From contig DCIY01000015.1 of NCBI GenBank assembly GCA_002317295.1, positions 1 through 38,422 on the forward strand: a DNA stretch of 38,422 nt, read 5' to 3'. Below the pieces are notes generated by a model, which made no database searches, had not been told where the DNA came from, and saw only the letters and a program-made list of their open reading frames with translations. The stretch's first letter is position 1, and each line of letters opens with the position of its first letter. Position numbers and translations under genes: made by a program. This stretch comes from Bacteroidales bacterium UBA1714 (lineage in GTDB: Bacteria > Bacteroidota > Bacteroidia > Bacteroidales > Paludibacteraceae). Below are positions 7,639 through 15,614 of this stretch, piece after piece.

Positions 7639-10600
7639 ATGAAAAAACTGTTACTATCTTTGGCACTTATGGTGGCGATAGCTGCTATGGGTCAGAGTGT
7701 ACGAATTGAGGACCAAAAAATGGTGCTCACTTCGGCAGATGGTATCGAGACTATCCTCACTCCTAATGGGGATGATGCCAGTTACTTTTGGGCCAGTCTC
7801 AGCCCAAATGGACAACACCTTGTTTACACGACCGCGCACCTAGGCACGTACGTGTGCGACATCAACGGCCAAAATGTACAATGCATGGGTCGTTTGAATG
7901 CTCCTAAGTGGGCTGATGATGCGCACGTGTTTGGTATGCAGGAGTTCTACAATGACAACGATGAGATTGACCACATCCGGTATATCAGCCGTGATATCAC
8001 CGGTCGTATCACTCGTGAGTTGAACACGGTAGAACGCGATCATTTCATCCAGGCAGAGGAACTTCGTCTCGCCCGAGAGAAAGCTCGTCAAGATGCCCGT
8101 ATTCGTGCTCGCAAGGCCGTACATCAGGCAGGTCTGAGTGGAATCAAGATTTATATCAATCCTGGCCACGGAGGCTATAATGCCAACGACCGCAGCTGCT
8201 GGACGATACCTGTTCCTGCTACGTGGACGGATAGTACCGGCTACTGGGAGAGCAAGTCGAATTTGATGAAGGGTTTGATTCTGAAAGAGCTGTTGGAAGG
8301 TGCGGGTGCTACCGTATATATCTCGCGTACGACCAACAAGTCGGGTGCTCGTGATATCGAGTATTACCCCGGAGCCACTCCTGAGCAATTGCTGGAGTTG
8401 CAAAACGGTGATGACCGCGACCTGAGCGCGATTGCTGAAGAGGCCAATGCCAATAATGTGGACCACTTCATTTCCGTTCACTCCAACGCCCTGAACTCGC
8501 AGACCAACTACCTGTTGATGTTATGGCACGGAACAACTGCTGCACCGACGGTAGCCAACAGTGACTCGATGGCTATTTCGTCCGGAACTATTCAGTTCCA
8601 AAACGAGTTGACCGTTTGGACTACTTCCGCTCCTCTCTTCCGCGGTGACCTGACGTTCTACAATGACGATATGGGTCTGGGCGTATTGCGTCCGTTGACC
8701 GTTCCGGGCTTCTTGAGTGAAGGTTCGTTCCACGACTACCCACCTGAAACCCACCGTCTGATGAACTACGACTATTGCAAACTGGAAGCTACTCGTATGT
8801 ATCAGCACTTCCATCGTTACTTCAAACGCGATTTGCCTCAAACGGGTATTATCTCCGGTTGGGTAAAATCCAGCAACGAGTTGGTAGATGTATTGAATCA
8901 ACCTAAGTTCCTGTATATCAAGAACAGTGATGACCAATGGTTGCCTATCAATGGCGCTATGGTAGAGTTGCTGCAAGACGGCAATCCGATTGATACCGCC
9001 ATTACGGATAACTGGTATAATGGTGTGTTTGCGTTCTATAACCTGACTCCGGGTACCTATGTACTGCGCGTATCGGCTACCAACTACAAATCCATGACCG
9101 ATACCGTGGTGGTAGCAGCTGAGCAAATCGCCTGCGAGAAGATTCGTCTGAAGAATATTCACCTGAATCCGGCCGATTATCCGGAACCCGAGACCTCTGC
9201 TTCTGCATTGGACAGCTACGAGTTCAAACTCATCAAGGACAGTGCTATGGCTAAGCCTAACTTCAAGCGCATCAAATACCGCAATGGATATATCTATGCA
9301 TTGGACGGCAATGTGATTTATCGTTATGATCTGAACATGGAGAACCCTGTGGCTCTGGAGATGCCTGCCAGTGTAGAGTTCAGTGATATTGCTTTCGCTT
9401 CGGACGACTATCTGTTTGCGAAAGTGAAAGACGCTGAAACCCTGTATATGTGGGATGACGAGTGCAAGAATCCGGAGATCAGTACTTTTGTGGCTCCTGT
9501 GGCTACGGAAAATAATATCGCTGTAAAGGGTCCTCACTGGGGTCCGACTATTTTCAGCGCCAATGAATATGTCGTAGTTTCGTTTGCAGGAACGGCTTTG
9601 ATCGAAAACGGTGCTTTGTTCCGCTATGCAGGCCATGCATACGATGCTCACCTGAGCAATACCTCCGGCAATCTGCAATGGCAGCTGCTGGATATGACCA
9701 CGGCTCCTAATTTTACTTTGGCCAGTGATTTGTATCCTGCTACGCCGGTTCAAGCCGACGCTTGGGCTAATATCGCAGCATGGACAGAAGGTAAGACGCT
9801 GCACGTGATCTTTATGACCGATCAGCACTTCTATCACTATGCTTCGTACAATCCTCCTACGCTGAACATCTACGCCAGCGAGATTAAGTTTGAGAATGAT
9901 CAATTCTCGTTCCGTCTGAATGAGAATGCCACGGCAGTGAAGATTGCCATTGAGACCGATGGCACAGAAACCGCCAGCCATGACTGCGGTGCACTGAACA
10001 AAGGTGTGCACACGATAGCTAATCCGTTTGGAGGTATGGGTTGGGATGCATTCAGCATCACCGCCAGCGCTCGTCCCGTAGCCGATGTAACCAAGGTGAG
10101 CGACGACAGCGAAATTTTCCAATTCTATGCACCCCGTGGTGTATGTGTGGACAAGAACCCGCAGAGCCCGAACTTCGGTCGCATCTACGCTGCTGAGGCA
10201 GTGGGTGGTCCTTGCTCGGAGGTTTGGTATGATACTCCGGCAGCCTTCCGTACGGTGACCCAAGGTATCTATATTATCGGTGCTGACTTTACGGACGTAA
10301 CCGGCCAAGGCGAAACCGCCTACAACGGCGGTATTGAATGGGGAACCAATGCCGGTGGCAGTTATCAGTTTGCCCTGACTCGTCCCTGCGCTGCTCCGGA
10401 CGGTGATGTATTCGTAGGATCGTCTACGCTGGAAGCTTCGGGTGCTTATATCATGGATGGTCAAAACCCAAGTGCTCCGTTCAAACCGGTATTTGATGGT
10501 AAGCGCAGTGCAAGTAACGGTCAGTTGAAGGCCGGTAAGAATGTGGTTTGCAACCAAGTAATGAACAGCTATATCGAAGGTACGGGTAAGGACGAAATTC

Positions 10601-11316
10601 TCTATACCTACGACCGTGATATTTCGGCCGGTGTGAGTGGCTGTATCTGGCAATACAATATCGGCGAAGTAGATTCGCTGCCTTGGAAGGCTAAACCGAC
10701 CAAAGTGTTCTTTGAAAACTCTACGCAAGATAACCACATGCAGAACTCCAATGGTCAGATAGCCAGCGACCATCGTGGTGGCTTCTTCCTCAGCCAATAT
10801 CGTTTCAACTCCTCTTGGGCTGTACCTGCACTGCTGCACTGCAACGCTCAGGGTGTGAAGGACTTCAATATCTCCAACAACGGCATTGACGCTGCGCAAC
10901 AGGGTGGTATGAATACCAGCGTGGACGGAAACATGATTGGTATGGGTGCCGAACTGGGTACCATCCGTATCTGGGACGTAGCCTACAACGATGCCGGTGC
11001 ACCGACGCTGACTTCCAAGTACGAAATCGTATGGGCAGAAGGTGGCAGAGGTAACACCTATGGTGTAGACTTTGACTATGCCGGTAACGTGTACATCATC
11101 TCCAACTCCAACGAGCGCTTGATGGTATACGCATTGCCTAAGGTGGACAACACCTGCACCGTGCGCGTGATCAACGAGCATAAGGGAACGGGATTTGAGG
11201 AAATGCACAATGCAGAATGCGAGATGCAGAATGTACAGAAGATTATTCGTCATGGACAACTCTATATCCTGCGTGATGGTAAGTTATACAATGCGCAAGG
11301 TATTGTTATGCAATAA
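7639..11316 (+). CDS. Secreted N-acetylmuramoyl-L-alanine amidase (Amidase_3) with beta-propeller module
   Basis: This 1225-residue multidomain product has a signal peptide (MKKLLLSLALMVAIAAMGQ). Residues about 25-125 look like a TolB/PD40-type propeller piece (SLSPNGQHLVYTT), followed by a charged helix (about 131-162). The Amidase_3 domain (about 165-400) keeps the zinc ligands H177 (NPGHGG), E204 (YWESKSN) and H281 (SVHSNA) and the catalytic E361 (LSEGSFHDYP), so it should cut the MurNAc-L-Ala bond. A carboxypeptidase-regulatory-like domain follows (about 405-505). From about 741 to 1175 there is one copy of the LNIYAS plus propeller module also present three times in the next gene. The end carries the shared tail (VQKIIRHGQLYILRDG-KLYN). 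Wild-type amidases are usually 200-450 residues, so this is unusually large. Confidence 0.9.
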   Translation: MKKLLLSLALMVAIAAMGQSVRIEDQKMVLTSADGIETILTPNGDDASYFWASLSPNGQHLVYTTAHLGTYVCDINGQNVQCMGRLNAPKWADDAHVFGMQEFYNDNDEIDHIRYISRDITGRITRELNTVERDHFIQAEELRLAREKARQDARIRARKAVHQAGLSGIKIYINPGHGGYNANDRSCWTIPVPATWTDSTGYWESKSNLMKGLILKELLEGAGATVYISRTTNKSGARDIEYYPGATPEQLLELQNGDDRDLSAIAEEANANNVDHFISVHSNALNSQTNYLLMLWHGTTAAPTVANSDSMAISSGTIQFQNELTVWTTSAPLFRGDLTFYNDDMGLGVLRPLTVPGFLSEGSFHDYPPETHRLMNYDYCKLEATRMYQHFHRYFKRDLPQTGIISGWVKSSNELVDVLNQPKFLYIKNSDDQWLPINGAMVELLQDGNPIDTAITDNWYNGVFAFYNLTPGTYVLRVSATNYKSMTDTVVVAAEQIACEKIRLKNIHLNPADYPEPETSASALDSYEFKLIKDSAMAKPNFKRIKYRNGYIYALDGNVIYRYDLNMENPVALEMPASVEFSDIAFASDDYLFAKVKDAETLYMWDDECKNPEISTFVAPVATENNIAVKGPHWGPTIFSANEYVVVSFAGTALIENGALFRYAGHAYDAHLSNTSGNLQWQLLDMTTAPNFTLASDLYPATPVQADAWANIAAWTEGKTLHVIFMTDQHFYHYASYNPPTLNIYASEIKFENDQFSFRLNENATAVKIAIETDGTETASHDCGALNKGVHTIANPFGGMGWDAFSITASARPVADVTKVSDDSEIFQFYAPRGVCVDKNPQSPNFGRIYAAEAVGGPCSEVWYDTPAAFRTVTQGIYIIGADFTDVTGQGETAYNGGIEWGTNAGGSYQFALTRPCAAPDGDVFVGSSTLEASGAYIMDGQNPSAPFKPVFDGKRSASNGQLKAGKNVVCNQVMNSYIEGTGKDEILYTYDRDISAGVSGCIWQYNIGEVDSLPWKAKPTKVFFENSTQDNHMQNSNGQIASDHRGGFFLSQYRFNSSWAVPALLHCNAQGVKDFNISNNGIDAAQQGGMNTSVDGNMIGMGAELGTIRIWDVAYNDAGAPTLTSKYEIVWAEGGRGNTYGVDFDYAGNVYIISNSNERLMVYALPKVDNTCTVRVINEHKGTGFEEMHNAECEMQNVQKIIRHGQLYILRDGKLYNAQGIVMQ

Positions 11317-11345
11317 ACTAATTACTAATTAAAAACACAATCATT

Positions 11346-14300
11346 ATGAAAAAGGTTCTATTTTCTCTGATGTGCCTGGTAGCTGCTATATGCATGCAGG
11401 CCGCAGAATTGAACATTTTTGCTTCAAAACTATCGGTAGATGAAGTGGGTACACAAGCTACCATCAGTTATGATCTCAATGCTCCGGCTACAGCCCTAAC
11501 ATTGCAATTGCTTAACGCAGCAGGTGAAGTGGTAAAACAATATCCCATTTCCGATGCTGCCAACCTGACTAAGGGTTCACACATGGCCATCGTGACCACT
11601 GATGAAATTTCGGAAGAAGGACAAACTTGGGCTATCAAGGCCGATGGGGCTGCCATTGAGACCTCTGCTATTGTTGCCGTAGATAGCACCGCACTGGTTA
11701 CTCCTCGTGGTGTAGCAGTGGATACAGACCCCATGAGTCCTTATTTTGGAACCATTTATGTAGCAGACCCTGTCAGCAAATTAGTTTCCGGAGGTTTGTA
11801 TATGTACAGCGCGCTGGGTAAGAGAGACACTATGATGCTGAACGGTGCATTTAATCTGGCTGCCGCAAGTCCTATGCACCTGTATGTAGCAGAAGATCAT
11901 CAGGTCATCGTTTCTGACTGGAGTGATGTCAATCCGAACATTGTGGTCTTTGATCCCGCCCAACCTACTGTCGTAAAGCGTGTCTTTGCCAACAATCATT
12001 GTAATGGTGATGGTGTCGATACCACTGCCACCGGAGAGCAGATTCACGGATCCATGGCAGGAGCTATTACGAAAGGCGTTGGTGCCAATCGTGTGCTCTA
12101 TACCATAGACGAGGATGTCAAAGTGAATGGTAATTTAGCTATCTTCCGTTACAATATTGGTGAAATGAGTTCTTTGTGGGACAAAGTTCCTTCGGATACT
12201 TTCTTTATGAACACGGATAATTTGCTTCAAAACGCCTGCAACATCATTTGCCCTGATAAAAATGGTGGATTGTGGGTTAGTCAATATCGTTGGACAGACG
12301 GCAAGGGTATTCCTTCGTTGATGCACATTACCGCTGCCGGTGCAGTAGATTATAATTCTGCCGGTGCATTACAAATTGGAAAAACTACCGCTAACCGTGG
12401 CGCATTTGCTTTAAGTCCAGACCAAACCGAAATTGCCGTGATTGTAGATACCGAGTTGCGCCTCTATACCATAGAGTACCCGAAAGCTGATTCGATCGCT
12501 TTGAGTCTGAAGAGTACCGTTGCCGGTGTATGTGTACAAAATGCATGCTATCAGGTGGCATTTGACTATGCAGGCAATGTTTACGTAATTGAAAATGGTA
12601 AGGCACTGAAAGCCGTTTCGTTTGCCAATGCCAACAACAGCAAAGTCACTCCGGCTTACAAGCACACTCGTTTGGACAATGCCGCTCCTGAGCTGAATAT
12701 CTTTGCTTCTCAGGTAGCAGTAGCTGCTGACGCAGGCAATAGCGTGGAAGTACACTATGTACTGAATGCTCAGGCTAAAGAATTGGCGCTCATCGTTTGC
12801 GACGCTGCCGGTGCTGAAGTAAGCAGCAATGCGATTACCGACATGATTCACATGACCAAAGGCAAACATCAGTTCAAGATGAACGTGGCTGCTATGCCGG
12901 GTGCTGATCAACATTGGGCTATCAAGGCCAGTGCTAAGCCTGTGAAAGAGTATGCAGAAATTACCAATGACACCACGAACGCTTATAATTTCTATTTGCC
13001 TCAGGGCGTTGCTGTGAACAATATTCCCAGCAATCCGTACTTTGGCCAAATATATGTAACTAATCCTGTGGGAGGAAATACAGGAAAAGGAAGAAGTGTT
13101 AAGGCCGGTTTGTATGTTTTTGATGCAGCACTGAATGCTGAAAACGAAGAAGCTTACCAGTTTGGACTCACCTATGCAACAGCAGATGCTAACCGTACGC
13201 AGTTCAAGCGGGTGAAAGTGGGCGATGACGGCATGATCTATGTCAACCGTCAAGACGCTACTACTTGCATCTATAAGATTGATCCGAAAAACATGGGCGC
13301 TGTGGCCGAAACCATTACCGACAATAAGTTCACCAAGATTGCTGCTTTTGCTCCTGATGGTGACAAGATGTGGGTTTTGGATTATGGTACTGAGTACACC
13401 GTATACAAAATACAAAGTGGCGTGGCTACCAAGGTGGTTGCCAGTGCTACGTTTGCAAATGCTGATGTGGATATGGTACCCGATGGCCGTGGCGGTGTAT
13501 GGATTGCACAAAACCGTTGGAATGCCGATACGTATAGTGCACTGACGCACATTGGTGCTGCGGATACCATTGATTTTAAGTTGACTAAAACTGTCCGTGA
13601 TGCCAGCACAAAGTTGCAAGACTTATTCCCACAAGCAAATAACATTTCTCAGCGTGGTACTTTGGCGCTCAACTCCGACAAGAGCATTTTGGCTTTCGGC
13701 GGTAATAAAGTCGTTTCCCTGTATGCGGTATCGTATGACGCATCTACGGGAGTTCCTTCCATTGATTCTGTCATTTGGCGCTCCGGAACAATTGGTGGTA
13801 ATATCGATGGTATTGCTTTCGACGCTGTGGATAACCTGTACTTCAACTCCGCTTCTACTGAGCGCTTCTATGTATACACCACCCCACAGGCTGAGAACAG
13901 CTTTATCTCTCCCGCTACCAGCGACGAGATGCCGGGTACGGTTCACGTAGACAGCATTGTGATTACACCTAAAGCCTCTACCGATATCGAAGTAGGTGAC
14001 AATTTCACCTTCAATGCCGCTATATTCCCAGCCAATGCTACCAATAAGAAATATACCTGGTCCATTGCTGACGAGAACATCGCCACTATCAGTACCAAGG
14101 GTGTGGTAACGGCTGTAGCTAAGGGTAACACCATGGTTTATGCTGTATCGGACGACAATCCTGCGGCTATTGACTCGGCCGTTGTTACGGTGATTGACAA
14201 GATTTGGTACTATCCAAATATCTACGCTTCCGCTCTGGAAATCGTTCCTGCTAACGAAGAGAACCAATTCCACGTAGCCTATGTACTGAACGCTCCTGCA

Positions 14301-15614
14301 ACGGGTGTAAACCTGATTGTTACCGACACCGCAGGCAATCAGCAATCCATTGCTTTGTCCGGTTTAGAGGTAGGTGAAAACGCTGAAGATGTTAACCTCG
14401 ATGCACTCGCAGGTGGTATGTATACTTGGGCTATCGAAGCCAAGGCTGAACTTAAGAGTGACGAAGAGGCTATCTTGTGCAACGTAGGCAACAGTCCTAC
14501 TTTCGTTACTCCGCGTGGTGTGGCTGTTAACAATAATCCTGCCAGCAAGTATTTTGGTAATGTATATGTTACCGAGAGCAACAGCATCAGCGACAGCGCC
14601 GGTCTGTACATGTTCGACGCTACCTATTATACCGACGGTATCATGCACCTGCATCACAGCACTTGGGGCACTAATCATTACAGCCCAATGCGTGTTACTA
14701 TCGGTGAGGACGACGATATGTTGTACATCAGCGACTGGAGCGACATCAATCCGAACATCCACGTAGTAAATCCTGCCAATTTGGATCAAGAAACGTTGGT
14801 ATTTGGCGGTACACCGGATGCTACCGGCATGACCACCAGCGGCAGTGACAGTATCCATGGTTCGATGTCTTCCTGCTACGTTCGTGGCACAGGCGCCAAC
14901 CGCGTACTCTACACCTTCGATGAGGATATGAATACCGGCTTACATGCTAAGGGTCTGTTCCAATACAATATCGGTGAACTTACCGCTCCTTGGACAGCTA
15001 AGCCCTCTGCAGTGGTATATGACAATGCTGCCAACTATGAGAAAAACGGTAACAGCGTGATCATTCCGGACGCATTCGGCGGATGGTGGATCAGCCAAGA
15101 CCGTGCAACCGACGGTTCTGAGGTTCCGGCTTTGATTCACATAGATGCTACCGGTGCAGTGAACTATAATTCGAGCGGTTTGCTCGGCGGCCGTACTCGT
15201 GGCGCTATTGCTTTCAATAAAGATCAATCCATGTGTGTCAGCGCTGCTGATAACGCCATTATCGTCTTCCTGATCGAGTGGAATGAGAATCATGTTCCTA
15301 CCCTGACCAAGGACTATGTCATCTCTACCGGTTACGGTTCACAAAACAGCACTTGCCTCTACAGCCTGGCTCTCGACCCTGCATACAATATCTATGCAGT
15401 CGTAGATAAGAAGCCTCTGCAAGTATGGGCTGCTATCGTAGAAGAGAACAAGACCGTGATTGACGGCGTAGGAACGATTGAAATCGTCAAGACAACCGGC
15501 TTGATCGAGATGGGCGAAGAAGAAGTAGGCGATGTTCATAAAGAACTGGAGAATGGTCGCGTAGTCATCATTCGCAACGGACAAAAATATAACATGATAG
15601 GTGGAAATCTATGA
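11346..15614 (+). CDS. Secreted protein with three LNI(F/Y)AS-propeller modules and a Big_2 domain
   Basis: The 1422-residue product has a signal peptide (MKKVLFSLMCLVAAICMQA). Three modules of about 410-425 residues start near 20, 448 and 955. Each opens with a beta-sandwich segment (LNIFAS or PNIYAS, then LNAPATxxxL and TWAIKA). A propeller-like part follows, marked by TPRGVAV, YFGxxYV, NPNIxVxxP, NRVLYTxDED, GGLWVSQYR and FDYAGNVYVI. A bacterial Ig-like group 2 domain (about 866-950, IVITPKASTDIEVGDNFTF) sits between modules 2 and 3. The tail is VHKELENGRVVIIRNGQKYN. The last four bases overlap the start of the SusC gene. Function is unknown. Repeated propellers next to an amidase with the same module suggest surface binding of a shared ligand. 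Confidence 0.82.
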   Translation: MKKVLFSLMCLVAAICMQAAELNIFASKLSVDEVGTQATISYDLNAPATALTLQLLNAAGEVVKQYPISDAANLTKGSHMAIVTTDEISEEGQTWAIKADGAAIETSAIVAVDSTALVTPRGVAVDTDPMSPYFGTIYVADPVSKLVSGGLYMYSALGKRDTMMLNGAFNLAAASPMHLYVAEDHQVIVSDWSDVNPNIVVFDPAQPTVVKRVFANNHCNGDGVDTTATGEQIHGSMAGAITKGVGANRVLYTIDEDVKVNGNLAIFRYNIGEMSSLWDKVPSDTFFMNTDNLLQNACNIICPDKNGGLWVSQYRWTDGKGIPSLMHITAAGAVDYNSAGALQIGKTTANRGAFALSPDQTEIAVIVDTELRLYTIEYPKADSIALSLKSTVAGVCVQNACYQVAFDYAGNVYVIENGKALKAVSFANANNSKVTPAYKHTRLDNAAPELNIFASQVAVAADAGNSVEVHYVLNAQAKELALIVCDAAGAEVSSNAITDMIHMTKGKHQFKMNVAAMPGADQHWAIKASAKPVKEYAEITNDTTNAYNFYLPQGVAVNNIPSNPYFGQIYVTNPVGGNTGKGRSVKAGLYVFDAALNAENEEAYQFGLTYATADANRTQFKRVKVGDDGMIYVNRQDATTCIYKIDPKNMGAVAETITDNKFTKIAAFAPDGDKMWVLDYGTEYTVYKIQSGVATKVVASATFANADVDMVPDGRGGVWIAQNRWNADTYSALTHIGAADTIDFKLTKTVRDASTKLQDLFPQANNISQRGTLALNSDKSILAFGGNKVVSLYAVSYDASTGVPSIDSVIWRSGTIGGNIDGIAFDAVDNLYFNSASTERFYVYTTPQAENSFISPATSDEMPGTVHVDSIVITPKASTDIEVGDNFTFNAAIFPANATNKKYTWSIADENIATISTKGVVTAVAKGNTMVYAVSDDNPAAIDSAVVTVIDKIWYYPNIYASALEIVPANEENQFHVAYVLNAPATGVNLIVTDTAGNQQSIALSGLEVGENAEDVNLDALAGGMYTWAIEAKAELKSDEEAILCNVGNSPTFVTPRGVAVNNNPASKYFGNVYVTESNSISDSAGLYMFDATYYTDGIMHLHHSTWGTNHYSPMRVTIGEDDDMLYISDWSDINPNIHVVNPANLDQETLVFGGTPDATGMTTSGSDSIHGSMSSCYVRGTGANRVLYTFDEDMNTGLHAKGLFQYNIGELTAPWTAKPSAVVYDNAANYEKNGNSVIIPDAFGGWWISQDRATDGSEVPALIHIDATGAVNYNSSGLLGGRTRGAIAFNKDQSMCVSAADNAIIVFLIEWNENHVPTLTKDYVISTGYGSQNSTCLYSLALDPAYNIYAVVDKKPLQVWAAIVEENKTVIDGVGTIEIVKTTGLIEMGEEEVGDVHKELENGRVVIIRNGQKYNMIGGNL
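12495..12656 (+). repeat. Near-identical direct repeat, copy 2 (partner 1-162)
   Basis: This is the counterpart of the repeat at the left edge. It encodes the last strands of module 1 (ALSLKST to NNSKVTP). Downstream the two genes are unrelated at DNA level: here module 2 follows, while at the left edge the 307-residue units follow. Confidence 0.85.

Noticed and set aside
8521..11259. 912-codon open frame on the - strand opposite the amidase gene
   Set aside because: It is codon-aligned with the amidase, has no recognisable domain and is rich in V, T, I, H and R as expected of an antisense shadow. The sense frame has clear catalytic motifs and a signal peptide.
12411..13619. 402-codon - strand frame opposite the propeller gene
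   Set aside because: Shadow of a strongly biased gene; no domain and no promoter.
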